This document shows, in pieces, positions 40,981 to 52,666 of a DNA stretch of 64,000 bases. Both the position numbers and the translations under genes were made by a program. Source of the stretch: Favolaschia claudopus (taxonomy: Eukaryota > Basidiomycota > Agaricomycetes > Agaricales > Mycenaceae); contig JAWWNJ010000037.1 of assembly GCA_037176885.1 (NCBI GenBank), forward strand, positions 1,674,001 to 1,738,000, read 5' to 3'. Each line of letters begins with the position of its first letter. Within the stretch, counting starts at the first letter, position 1. The notes under the pieces are model-generated. The model did not search any database. It was given only the letters and a program-made list of their open reading frames with translations, and had not been told where the DNA came from.

Positions 40981-41241
40981 ATGAAGACCTCTTTGGCTCT
41001 GATCGTCCTCGCAGCCACCGTCTCAGCTGCACCTGTCGCTCTCACCGCTGCCGTTGCTCTTCCGAGCGCGGCGCTCGACGTACGAAACGCAGCGATCGAG
41101 TTTCCTAGCGCCGGAATCGTCGCCCCGAGCGCCGTGAGGGTCGTCCCCACCGCCGCATTCGAAGTTGAAGTGCGAAGCGCTGCAATCCAGTTCCCCAGCG
41201 CCGCTGTCCGGAGCGCTGCCGTGGCGCAAAGCGCTGCGTGA
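40981..41241 (+). CDS. Small secreted Ala/Pro-Ser repeat protein (86 aa)
   Basis: The signal peptide is clear: MKTSLALIVLAATVSAAPVA (Lys, hydrophobic core, small residues before the cut). The mature part is built of imperfect units around FPSA/LPSA/APSA with Val-Arg and Ala-Ala pairs (residues 27-86), no Cys. The single exon and repeat structure suggest a wall-associated or effector-like secreted peptide; function not inferable. The opposite strand is also open, which is an effect of the repeat composition. Confidence 0.6.
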   Translation: MKTSLALIVLAATVSAAPVALTAAVALPSAALDVRNAAIEFPSAGIVAPSAVRVVPTAAFEVEVRSAAIQFPSAAVRSAAVAQSAA

Positions 41242-41605
41242 AACATTACCTGAACATTATGTGTATGTGTTTCCGTCGCTTGCACGGTTCTAAACTTATT
41301 GACTTCACCTCCAGACTGCCAGTTGCTTCATCCTGAAGTTGAAGTTATATTTACTGGAAATGTTCTGATGGTTCCCTGTTACATATTCGGATGCTTGGTA
41401 TTGTTTTGTGGCATCGAACGACTTGATTTCAGTGTTCCATAGTGCCTGTGTGACTATCTTCCTCATCGCCCATAGTTCGCCCGATTTCTTCATCCATCCC
41501 CATCTTGACCCACAACCCTCCCTATAAAAGTCGTTAGCACATTCACGACATATTCAGTGAAATAAATAACGCCTTACTTCACACGAAAGCGCTGTTTATT
41601 TGACG
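41242..41605. other. Intergenic, no feature seen
   Basis: 3' flank shared by the secreted-protein gene and the P450 gene, which end toward each other. No repeat or terminator signal beyond AT-rich sequence. Confidence 0.4.
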
Positions 41606-43156
41606 TCAATCAGCATTACTCGACAAATCAAACCAAAGGAAAAGCAGAGACGCACTGAGATGCAACCTCGGCCGAACCTGCTCGACCGCAACCCGCCCTT
41701 TCCCATCTCGATGCCATTCACTTGGGACGCGTGCGTGCGGTGGACATGCGTCGAGATCAAGCGTGGTGCTGGTGAATGTTTGCAGTAGGCGGATGAGCAT
41801 GAAGGAGACTTCGTTGTATGCGAACTGTATATTGAGTTCAGGTTCCGCAGGCGAAAGGCATTTTTAGTAGATTAGAGTGATGATAAGAATGGAATAGAAT
41901 GGAGCTACTAAATAAATTCAATAAAACGCACCTGCTGCCCTAGACAAACCCTCGGCCCCGCATTAAACGGCAAGAAACAATACGGGTTAGGAAGGAGGTA
42001 TCTCTTCAGCCGGTCATCCAGGAAGCGATCTGGGTCAAATTCGTCTGCGGTGGGTCCCCAGAGATCGGTTCGGCGGTGCATCATGAATACTGAGTAGGAT
42101 ACTCTGCGCGGAAGAAGAAGAGTATAAGATAAGAATGAATTCAAACGAAGAAGAAAGACGTACTTGGTGCGAGCGGGGATGTACAAAGCGGGTTTGGTCG
42201 GATCCATCGAAGGCCAAGTGGTTGCTTTGACGGTTTCTCTGTCAATCGAAATCGACGCTAGTTAGCTTCATGCGCAAGGAAGAGATCTGGTGTTTCAAAT
42301 ACCTCAAATTCGACGGCCTGAAAAGCAAAACATCAGCAACTACCCACGAGCAAAATCCCCCGCGCAACAGACAAACTCACACTGGAGGATACAACCTCAT
42401 CGTCTCTGCAATGTTATTCAATCAGCCAAAAAGTGTTACACAACGAAAGAAAGTGAAACGCACCGTTAATCACCGCCCTCAGATACTTCATCTCCCGGAT
42501 ATCTTCATACGTGGGGCGTCGTTCGTTCCCGACGCGATCGAGGATCTCGGTGCGTAGGCGGGTGAAGACGGTTGGGTACATGGAGAGGCTAGAGGGAGGA
42601 TGGAAGTTGGTTGGGTTGAGTACGAGTTTCAAGTTTGAGGGGATAAGGCGATGGATGGATGGATGGGACTGACAAATAGACAACGAATGTGAGGAGGCTC
42701 ATGGTGGTGTCGCGTCCCGCTGGAAACAAATTTATGTGACTCAGTCGTATGGTAAAATTCCAAGCAGAGCAGTGAAAGTACCGACCGAGCAAGATGTTGA
42801 GACTATGGCTATCGTCAAAAAAAGGACAGCGAGACGGGCGAATCGAAGAAACGTACACTTCATCCTTGAGCACTTTCGGATCTGGATCCATAAATTCTGG
42901 ATAAGCGATTCCCCCACACAGCGCAGAACACGAACGTACTTACCAGTGATCAAATTCAACAACTCATCCAACAACGTCTCCGCCTCCTCCTCCTCCTTCT
43001 GCCCACCCATCCCCGCACCTCCCTCCCTCCCCCTCCTCCCAACCGCGTTCTCGATAATCGGCTCCAGATACTTATCCACCACACGCATCTCCTCCTGCGT
43101 CTTATCGCCGAAAACCTCAAACAACGGCCATATCCAGCCAAATCGCGAGCGGGAGG
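41606..43156 (-). pseudogene. Cytochrome P450 (CYP63-like), C-terminal half
   Basis: Continues the gene whose N-terminal half is 48703-49809, separated by a 5.5-kb transposon. In order: WIWPLFEVFGD, a Glu/Gly-rich stretch, LLDELLNLIT, the I-helix AGRDTT (near 42710), [14 protein letters not shown], the K-helix ETMRLYPP, then the heme loop [12 protein letters not shown] (fits F-x2-G-x-R-x-C-x-G, near 41945). The final exon FAYNEVSFMLIRLLQ and tail ends at 41606. At least six short introns. The sequence before the insertion is otherwise open, so disruption is recent. CYP63-type enzymes are ER-bound monooxygenases that hydroxylate alkanes and aromatics. The family call rests on N- and C-terminal wording and is moderate. 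Confidence 0.8.
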
Positions 43157-43607
43157 GGGTATATACAAGAAACGAAAACGAAAACCACTATATATAGAAT
43201 AGCCGATGGATGGCCGATGATGACCTTTGGCACTCACCTCAGAAACGAAAATGAAGCGTCGGCACGGAACAAGGGAAGCGGCGGGCATTAAATCGCCATC
43301 ACGCCAAGCTTGTCACGGTCACGTACAGTCTTTTGCCGCAATTCTCCTGCTTGACGCTATCGCGACTTTGCGTCCGTCGAATGGATCAATCTGCAAGCTA
43401 ATAGTGGCTGCTTTCTGCTCTAGTAACCTTATGCCCCATTTCTGGATCCACAACTTGGCAATACTGGCTGTAACGCAACAATAAATAATCCCGATTCCCC
43501 AACTTTTTAAATTTCGAAAATAAGCGCGGCAAGCAGCAAAGGTTTCAGCCAGGTGGCAGCACGGATAATCCTCAACGGAGTAACTCGACCCTGAGCTCGA
43601 AAATGTG

Positions 43608-43615
43608 TATATAAG
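43608..43615 (+). promoter_or_regulatory. TATA-like box of the transposase gene
   Basis: TATATAAG about 110 bases upstream of the ATG at 43720 and 450 bases inside the left TIR, in the right orientation for the transposase. Confidence 0.4.
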
Positions 43616-44389
43616 CCAGCCAAAATGAACCCGCTTTCACCCAATCTGAATCACTCAGAGTCACTCTCTTTCTCTCTCATCTCTGCTCTGGAATCTTGGA
43701 ATCGAAGTTTTTTCCAGTCATGGGAGGCTATACTTCGCCCAAGAGGCTTCCAGAATCATCGAAAACACGCCCCGGCGAAAGAAACATTCTCTTGTTCCGC
43801 TTTTTCCTCAATCTCTCCTTGGGTTTCCTCTTAGGCTCTATCTCTGCTCTCGTCCTACCGGCTACTCATGCGGATGCATACACTTTCACTTATTGTCTAA
43901 CGTACTTCTCTGCTCTCTATAATCTTGTTATAAGCTGCCTTGGCAAGTTCTGGCTCGCTTCTTTGTGATCAGCTAACAAATTCATCTCATGTAGGACAAT
44001 TCTTAATCCCGGCAAATATTAACATGTGTTCAGTATTCAACTTACAACGGCTTGTTTACGGACGATCCCATGTTTCGCACATGCAGATTGACCGACTTCG
44101 GCGACAACCGGGATATTGCGAGCCACTGAAAGAGTTTGACCCTTCTTTCTACTCTTTCCGCTCCTCCTAACCAAGTCTGTAGGTTTCCGCGGCTCTCTGT
44201 GTCGTTTTTCCGACTCCCGACATGGAGCCTTGGCAGCTTGCCTTCGCTTCCAATACTCACAACCATCTTCGTTGGTTTGAGCAGCTATCTTTGGTATAGA
44301 AAGTCATCGGCACAAAATTGCGGTCTGTTTTGTTTTCTTAAAATCTTCGGACCGAGAATTCAAATAACCTTGTTTTCTAGTCCGCTATG

Positions 44390-47300
44390 CTCCTGCCTTT
44401 CGTCTTCGCGGTGGTGATGCTTCGGATGATGGTGAGATGCTGCCTTCGGAGCATGACTCCTTTATTGAAGCAAGTTTTCAGAGTACCTATCCCCAGAGGA
44501 CGATGATCGTAAGCGCAAACGCAAGGCCAAGGGCAAGCAGCCCGCGCGCAAGAGGGCATCAACCTCGAACTGCGCAACGATTGACCTCTGTTCTGAATCG
44601 GATTCAGACTCCGAACTTGGCATCCGCGTCACGGCTGGCAGTGCAAAGCGCAAGGGCGCAATTTATGTTGACCGGGTTGTTCATCTCGAGGATGCTTTGG
44701 AATCATATGACGTGCCCTCTGTAGATGATCGTGTGGCCTACATCATAGATTATTCCAATCGCCCAGAACTCCTTCGCACTAACGGTAAACGAAAAGCTCT
44801 CACAGTCGATGGGTTGATTAAGAAGGAGGTAAGCTTTCAATGGTGTCTCTGTTCTCGCTATTCCTCACTGACAGTCATTAGTGCCAGGACGCATTTACTG
44901 GACCTACGGGCAGAAAGGTTCCCAAGAGCCTTGCGCATATCCTCATCCTTGATGAAGGGAAGTCCGTTCCGTGTAGGCGCTCCAATCTTAAGTGCAATGG
45001 CTGTTATATATGTTCGTTTGCTGCCGATGATTTCCTCGCCGACTGTGAGCGTTGGGAAGCTGATGATGAGCCTCACACACTCATTTCGGATCCGATGATG
45101 GCTGCGAAATCATCCGAGGCTAAGAGCCTAGCTGCTGTCGCTTCTTCGTAAGCCTCTATATTCGATACAGTATCCATACTAATTTTTTCTCCTCGAGCTT
45201 CTTCCGTTCGGTAACCTCTATCCGTTGTAAGGCCACCTTTGTAAACTCGAACGCGGTGTGCAATGGTGAAGCAGTTTTACGCAAATTCAGACAGGTTCTG
45301 TGTTCTTTCTCATCTCTCACACATAATTATTGAACGCGTGCAATTTCGTAGGGCCCAAGCAATGGGAAAGCCTCTTTCATTGGATGCTCGAATTGGTCGG
45401 ACGACTCTTCAAACATGGCAACGTCTCACCGGTTCACTGCGATCCCGAAAGGAGTTCGTGAGTCCATCGTCTTGAAATTATTCCGGAACGAGGCGTTGGA
45501 TGAGGAGGACGATGATACGGATGTTCTCTTCGGTGAATGCAAGCAAATAATTCATCCATCCCATATTCCGAAAGGTGGCCACTGTCGTACGTTGAAGATT
45601 ATTCATTTATTTCCAAAGTTTTGAAATTCCTTTCAGCCCGAAATCATTACCAGAATGGTGTTCACGCAATCGCCGATCTGGATAAGCACGAATGCTACGC
45701 CCAGCTCTCGCTGTTTATTCCCGTAGATCCAACAGATCTGCGTATCGTTATTATTCCTCTAGCTGGAGTTCCCCATCGTCATCCCAGCTTCCCTCGAACT
45801 AAGATTCCGATTACAATTCAACAACGATATACGCGATTGGCTGAGAAGGTTCCTCTGTCTCGTCGCACGAGACTCGGAGTTGATAAATGTAGGATTATAT
45901 ATCCTTTACTTCGACGGTGACTAATACCCCTCAAAGCTGCGGCAGTAGAACAGGATCTCGAGGGGACGCTCGTTCAGGAGCTTCACCCAGGGATGATGAT
46001 CAATCGAAAGCGCGCCGACTTGGTTCGAGATCAGCGTCAAAACCAATTTCCGCATGGTACTGGTATTCAAGGTGAGCCAAAGCATCTTTCTCTTCTCCGG
46101 ATTATCTACAATGATCTACAGGGGTATTTTACGAGTTCAACAAAGATCGTGCTCTCCACATCTCACAACGATACATCCATTCATTCAGTGCTCAACCTGA
46201 TGACGGTCATGTCATTGTTACCATTAATCCCCAGCTTGCGCCATTGGTGCTGGAAGCAATGTGGATCATGGTGGATACTACCTTTGCGGTAGTGCACGGC
46301 AAAACGAATGAATGGAAGCTCTTGGTTTGGCTGAACAACGTTGATAAGCGTCAGTCTCCGTCTTGTTGTCTCATTTGTTCGCCTCTGATTCTCTCATAGG
46401 CACAGTCATTGGTCGAATCTGGAGCAATCGAGCCACTCGGGACGCCTTCGTCCTTGTATGGGGCGGTATCTTTGACTCAATCGAGGCAATTACCGGTAAA
46501 AAACTAAACTTCAAGGCCTTCTCGCCTTCTTCGAACCTTCTTGGTGCGATTGGCGATTCCGAGGGTGCACAAGCACAGGGATTAGCGGACGTAATCATTC
46601 TGCGCCAGATGAATCGCGACAGCCCGGGTATGCACTTCGATAACATCCTAATGTTGATTTGGAAGACTTGTCTTGTGCATTTTACGCGGTATGCACATCC
46701 CATTCCATTCGTTATTTGTCTCAAGTAAGCTCTAGTGGTGTCCTTGGTCTTCGCGATCACATTAGCGATACAATTCTTCAATACTTGCTCAGCTTTCCTT
46801 ATCTGGCTTCCGATGAAGACATTCAACAGTACTATTCATTTTGCGCTGACTCAACAAATGCTAAACTTCGAGGCGAGTTGGCCATCTTTGCGGTCTTGAA
46901 TCAAACCGGATGCTAATGAATCAAATTAGCATGGTGGGCGCATAAAGTTAGCTATCCTTGGCTGCTTGTCTCCCTCAACCGCTACCTCTCGCACATGAAC
47001 AAGCGCTACTGGGATCTAACTCCCAACGATACAAACCCGATCGAAGGGAGTCACGCTGAAGACAACCAAATCAAGCCTACGAATCGTCCAATTTTGGAGG
47101 CAATATTATTGTGAGATACCATCTTTCTTGTCTTCTATACAGCTGAAGTCGGTTGTAGCGCGAAGGAACAAGATGCGCAAAATGCGCGAATTATTCAAGA
47201 AATGATATCCTGGGGAGTATTACAGAACCCCAACAACTCGCTTCAAAGCCGGATGAAGAGTCAAGCGCAGCGAAAGGCTCGCGCTTCTGAGAAGAAGCGC

Positions 47301-47731
47301 ATCGCTGATGCGGAGCTCCTCACAGTCAAGGAAAGCAGGAAACTCCGAAATAATCTCGAAGCCACACAACAGGAAAATGAGACCCTGCGAAAGCAAATTG
47401 CGATGCTCAGCCAGGCAAGCTTTTCAGCTACTCCATCGACTCCGAAGAAATTGCAGCCTGTTGCTAGTTCATCTCAACTTCGTAAGCCTGCGTGATTATT
47501 GTGATCCAAGAATTCATGTTGACTCTATTTACAGCCCCCTCGCCCTCCAATTCGATTATCGATGTCGACAGTCTGTTCCAGTCACCTCCCTCAAACACAC
47601 AGGATCTAGCTGACTCCGATTCCGATGACTTTGACTACGCTGCAGCGCTCAACTCGGACATCATGAGTCCGATTTTCAAGAAGATAGCACGCGACCATCC
47701 AATGCCAGGTATCGATGATGAATACAACTAA
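44390..47731 (+). CDS. DDE-type transposase of unassigned superfamily
   Basis: Multi-exon gene of roughly 800 codons; the 5' end is unsure (an ATG at 43720 may belong to it). In order: an acidic/basic N-terminus (RKRKRKAKGK); a block around AYIIDYSNRP; a cysteine cluster PCRRSNLKCNGCYICSF (near 44965-45015); CSNWSDDSSN and HRFTAIPKGVRE; PHRHPSFPRTK. The catalytic region has IMVDTTFAVVHGK (first Asp, near 46270), IGDSEGAQAQG (second Asp, near 46550) and NPIEGSHAEDN (Glu, near 47040). A basic coiled coil (47270-47420) and Ser/Asp-rich tail follow. Introns of 50-70 nt are visible, for example at 46070-46121. Apparently intact. The catalytic Asp/Asp/Glu assignment is by eye. Confidence 0.68.
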
Positions 47732-48702
47732 TCCGGCATGCTTTCGTTCCAGTAGACTACATTACAGCGTTGCTCCGAATATAATTTCGCTTTCATACGG
47801 TGTAAGGATTGAAGTTGACAGAGTGTTTGGGACCTTTGGGTTATCAGAACTCAGTATCGGTAGAATTTTAGCGCAATAACACATTGGGCGGCGCTATAGA
47901 CATACAAAAAGCATTCAATAACTCTACCAAGCAGCAAATATGCAGCAATCCGACGATTGACGCGAAAGATTGACGCACATGACCATGTTGAACTCTCCTT
48001 GCGTTTCGGTGTCCTTTTAAATATTCTGATGATGGATTGGCCCAATTCTTTTTGGATGCTTAACCTCACCCTATCTCAATAGTATATCTGACTTTAAGCT
48101 TCCCTGAATCAGTAGTTGCCCCGCAAACTACGAAGGAACGAGAAGCTCCTTCCTAATTGGGCACCCGGTTTAAAAGTAGGTCTTTCTCAAAAATCTGATG
48201 ATGGATTCTGCTGAAAGTCAGAGAGCAGCGGTATTGAGCACATCAAAGGCTGTATACTAACTCCAGACTTCCCTGAAATAATGCTTTGCATGTTAACGCA
48301 CAAATGATTCACTTTGTAACTATTGATTTGCTGCATGCCTTGAACAAGCATAATTTCCTTGCTGGGGCACTTCCGCAACTTACAACCCAGTGAACATTGA
48401 CTATTGGTACCAAAACAATTTATCTACACTACACACCGGGTCCCTAATATGAGGATGGCAAATCGGCGGTGGATTTTGTGTGTAAGGTGACCTAGTACAG
48501 CCACTCGGACATCCCCGAGATACGGCTGATGACTTGATCATCAGGCCGGACATATGTGACTGTGAGATCAATCACGGCTGCTTTGCCGTGTTGATACCGG
48601 TCATTTTCGTTTCTGAATATCGGATTGATGGAGTTGATGGCCTGGCAGGCCGGCTGATACATATCAGCTAGCCGCGTTTTCGTTTTCGATTCTCGTTTAT
48701 AC

Positions 48703-49809
48703 CGAGCGGGAGGAGATGTGCGTGATGGCGGCGGTGAAGGCGGAGGTGAATATGTCGGCGCGGTCGGGTTCGGGTGGGCTTGGGTGGGAGAACGGGAAAG
48801 GGGGAGGGGTGTGGTTGTGCGGGTAGGGAAGGGGGGCGGAGAGGCTATCGACGCAGGAGCCGAAGAGGAAGGAGGTGGCGGAGTCCATTGTGAATCGCCC
48901 GGCGAGGTCCTTACGAGGATAAAGGACAGATATGTGGAGGTGATAGATATTGATTTACCTGGAAATTCACCGCATACCCCTCACGCAAACGCTCCTTCAT
49001 TCGTTCGATGGCGCGGTCCGCGTGGTGAGCGAATATTTCAAAGTCGCTGATGCGGTCGCGGTTGAAGAAGGGGCGAGTAGCGCCGCGGTGGAATTTCCAC
49101 ATTTCGCCTGGATTTGCGATGAGATAGATAATAGTAAATCTAACGAAAGCAAGCAGCGCACCGTCAGAATTGAATACGCCAGTGCCTGTCACCGCTTTCA
49201 AACGACATGTTATCAGAAGAAGTCAATGCATACCAAGCACAGAATTCATCAAATCACGCAACGCATTGCCTGTCGGATACAGGTAAGTAGCAAACAAACA
49301 AGAAGGAGTCGGAAGAGATGGATAGCTACCTTTGACATAATTTGAGAAATCCGTCGCAAGAATGAGCTTGATATGTTCTGGCTCGGTGGTGAAGATATAA
49401 TCGCCCCAGCCAATCCGCAAGTTGACAACATTGCTGCCAGCCGCGGTGAGAGCTTGATGCAATACTTCGACTTTCAAACAGTCAGTAGATGAAAGGGAGA
49501 TTGAGGGAAAGGTTTACATGGATAAGCGACGTTCCATTCGCGGCGCAAGTCGCGCAGGATGTCCAAATTACCCGGCCATCGCCCCCGGACGGTGGGAACG
49601 AGGCGGGCACCGGACGACTTGGCTTGGAGGTGCTGCGAGAGTCTTTCGAGTGATATGTAGACTGCTAGAAGGATAGGGAATACGACGAGGAAAGAGAAGA
49701 GAAAGATGGGGAAGAGGAGAGCGAGGTCGGAGACGATGAGTCCGGCTAAAACATAGATGCAAGGAATGGCGAGAATAGGTAGGAGAAAGCGGATTCCTGG
49801 GGAGAGCAT
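48703..49809 (-). pseudogene. Cytochrome P450 (CYP63-like), N-terminal half
   Basis: Starts at ATG 49807-49809 with hydrophobic segments LLPILAIPCIYVLAGLIV and FLFSFLVVFPILLAVYI (membrane anchor). Then IGWGDYIFTTEPEHIKLIL, GEMWKFHRGATRPFF (C-helix W..HR..), and [17 protein letters not shown], ending at HISSRS where the transposon enters at 48703. Several introns of 50-70 nt. The remaining half is at 41606-43156. Confidence 0.82.
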
Positions 49810-50259
49810 GGTGGAAGAATGAGAAAGAGAGTGCCAAGAGATGTTTAATGCGGTTCGCCGGTAGCGCGGTTATCGTGGTCAGCATGCTGACGCGAGCCGG
49901 GGCCGACACTCCGCGACGCAGCGGCAGACCACCTCGTCCCCGCGCCCGCTCAACGATTATACACTCACGCCGGCTCCCTCACACCACTGCCATCTGGCCC
50001 ACCGAATGTATATATCAGTAGCGCGGGGCATAATGTTAATAACCTACTTAGCGTACTGCAACTACGATTAACAGACTTGAATTGACGAGATTTCGTTCTG
50101 TAAAGGTCGATTGTCGATACAGTAAACGTCGTAGATAATCTTTTGCTCCACAAGAATTAAGGAAGCACAGACGATTTCCGAGGTAACGCGATATTCCTCA
50201 GACCTGCACCTGCCGATACCCGGGCCCAAGGTTTTCAAATTTTCACCGGGCGTGCCGGA
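49810..50259. other. Intergenic, P450 promoter side
   Basis: GC-rich next to the P450 start, then ordinary sequence. No ORF or repeat supported. Confidence 0.4.
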
Positions 50260-51329
50260 CTAAGGGAGCATTTTGTTGAAGCTCACTATCGTACCCACGG
50301 AATGTATCCGCTAAAGCAAGTTGTTAGTGTCGGAAACAACTGGCACACATGGAACAGAAAACTACACACGATGAAGCTCCCCGTCCAGACGTGAAGCGAT
50401 GATTTCTTCCGCCCGACTCCAATAGTCTTTACCTGTATGCACTCCGACTTGCCACTCGAAGAGAGGCACGCCGCAACGCAGCCTGACATAGCGGCGGTCG
50501 TAAATTGAATTCTTTTCGACATCTGGTATTACCATGAAGATGTTCACAAAGACTTGTAGTCCAACGCAGACGGCTAGCATCCTTGAGACTTCGGTGTCGC
50601 TGAGGTCTTCGCCGGAGATGTGAGTGAGGCAGGGCAGGGAGGGCAGCTGTGCCGCTAGATCTTCAAGATCTATTCCCTCGTCAGATCCAAGCTGGAGGTG
50701 AGTGACTTGGGAGAAGAAAGGATGAGTTGCTGGAATGCCTGCGTTGGGTGAGATGTATGCGGATTCCATCGCAAGACGAGTGGGTCGTAGATTGCCAAGG
50801 ACCGCAATATGATCATGGAACGGTACGCAATACATATCCAAATTCTGGATGCCGGTGCACAGGGGTACGAGTTCGGCGGCTTTATCTGCAATCTCCTGCG
50901 GCTCGTCTGATAACGGTCGGCCCAGAATACTGAGGTTTCTGACTGCGCCGGCAAAGAAGGTCGTCGGCTTGGTATGTACAGCGGAGAGCAGAGCTTCCCA
51001 GGTGAAGATCGGATAAGGCTCCAATGAGGCGGAGTATTCCACTGCAATTGTACGATAAAGAAGTGGTTCCATCCTATTTTTCAACGGTAATTCAAGCAAT
51101 TTTCTTTCTTTGCCAAACCAGACGAACCACTCTTTCACACGCCATGCTACAAGCATGAGGTTCGGGCAGGCGTATACGGGGAAATGGTATATAAGACGCA
51201 CTCTAATTAGCAATGGTCGGTGGTGGAATCAGAATGAAGAAGGAGAGTGGACGGTGGTATATACCACTCACCTTGGGGGGCCGCCAGCGCCCGTATCCGC
51301 GCCCACCGCTCGCCCGCGGATCGCGCCAT
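50260..51329 (-). CDS. LRR/F-box-type protein lacking an obvious F-box
   Basis: Starts MARSAGERWARIRALAAPQ at 51329, a 69-nt intron to about 51205, a long exon (51204-50369), a second intron (50368-50310) and a short last exon ending in TAG at 50260-50262. The long exon has leucine-rich layers (VRNLSILGRPL, THLQLGSDEGI, LTHISGEDL) typical of the LRR tail of Agaricomycete F-box-like proteins. The N-terminus is too short for a full F-box. Likely an adaptor with unknown partner. Confidence 0.55.
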
Positions 51330-52227
51330 GATGGTCCGTGCAGAAGGCGCTGTCCGCCCTTCCGAAACGGGTCGTTTGTTTGCTCTTATTACCATCACAG
51401 CCGTCATCCATCAATCCGTCCCGCCACCGCCCCGCCGCCTTTCCTCCAGCTCCCGCTCGCCTTCCACACCACCGCGCCAGCTACTGCTGCTCACAGGCCC
51501 TCTAATACATCTCGACTATACGCTGCCTCTCTCTCTGGGCTTTCCTCCCCCTCCGTTCCGCCGCAAATCTGCCTGCTTCCTCCGGTACCCAATCAGCGCT
51601 GGCTGGCTCCAGCACTTCCAGCACTCCGCTCTCACGCCGGCCAGCCCTCAGAGTAGTTATCTGCTTCTAGGATTGGCGCTCAGTGGTTTACGTCTCTCGG
51701 AAACCAGCTCGTTCCGGCACTAATCAGCATCCAGCCCTTTAATTGCTCCAGATATTCACGTACTTTGTTGCTCGGTGCTCGTAGGTATCGCAGGCTCAAG
51801 GTATGTCAATTACACATATACTTCGTCCTTCTCTAGCTGATTTGCCGCCCGCGTTTCCGTTCCAAAAACACATCGGGCCCAGTTTACCGATTTTTCGACT
51901 CTACCACGCAGATAGAATGTATGTCCGAGTTCCATCGCCGATTTCTACATACTTTCAAGGTTCTTTGAGCTCTTTTGCGGCTTCCTAGGCCTCTCGTCGT
52001 GTAATGTAACACATTGTGGGTCTTTTTGTCCATCATTCATGGAATATCCACTTTACCCCAGTACAGAAAGCTTTGGATCCTAACCCATGTCTATTTAGCT
52101 ACTTCATTGCCTGTATTTCAACTTTAATATACATTGATTTGACTCCTGAAATGCAAGATTTTGTTGCCAAAAGATTATTTAGTAGCCATTTCTGCTTGTA
52201 TCTCCCCCTCTCAAAACGAGACCTATC
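51330..52227. other. Intergenic, no gene supported
   Basis: First 400 bases are Pro/Ser-coding-like in several frames (C-rich tracts) without a credible gene; the rest is AT-rich. May hold the promoter and leader of the gene at 50260-51329. Confidence 0.35.
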
Positions 52228-52312
52228 AAAGGTTGGTTAGTATACTGGTAATGTTAGTCAAGTTGTAACTCTCTAAGTAGTAATACACGTCGGTTCGAAC
52301 CCCCTTATCGTT
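52228..52312 (+). ncRNA. tRNA-like sequence, not a functional tRNA
   Basis: GGTTAGTATACTGGTAA (box-A-like, D-loop-like) and CGGTTCGAACCCCC (box-B/T-loop) about 46 bases apart. Acceptor and T-stem pairing is poor. Likely a tRNA-derived SINE head or tRNA pseudogene. Confidence 0.4.
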
Positions 52313-52666
52313 TTCCTTATCACTCCGACCACTTTTCTCATTTTTCTTCTAAGTCCTTCGTATTTTACCACCATTTCCTTGTGGTATTTACCACGTATTG
52401 TAATATACCACGTTGGACTTCACCCAAGAATCATACAAACATAACATCGGCATATATTCAAGACTACGTACAGTGCATGTATTCAATAAGACAATAATAC
52501 CTAATATTTTCATGCGTTCGTTCGATGGGCGAGTCAGCGGAGAACGGGAAGAGACGACTACACTGGCTGACGTGCTGGTTGAGCAGCAAGATAAGACCGT
52601 TGGTTGAGCAACGCCGATGGCTGGTTGAGCAGTTCATCGTTGAAGATGATCAATCAAAGGAAGAAT

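Larger units (their letters stand above)
43157..48703 (+). mobile_element. Autonomous DNA transposon inserted in the P450 exon
   Basis: 5547 bp. Left end GGGTATATACAAGAAACG; right end, mirrored, GGTATAAACGAGAATCG; both continue AAAACGAAAAC, giving about 28-bp TIRs. The target duplication is GAGCGGGAGG (43147-43156, 48704-48713), or 11 bp counting the preceding C on both sides. Removing element plus one duplication leaves the P450 codons in phase. Encodes one transposase on the plus strand. A 10-11 bp duplication is typical of Mutator-like elements, but the transposase does not clearly match that family. Confidence 0.88.

Noticed and set aside
40911..41285. 124-codon minus-strand ORF with Ala-rich repeats
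   Set aside because: Mirror of the secreted repeat gene on the plus strand, which has the signal peptide and proper start.
52228..52312. Functional tRNA gene
   Set aside because: Box A and box B are present but acceptor and T stems do not pair well.
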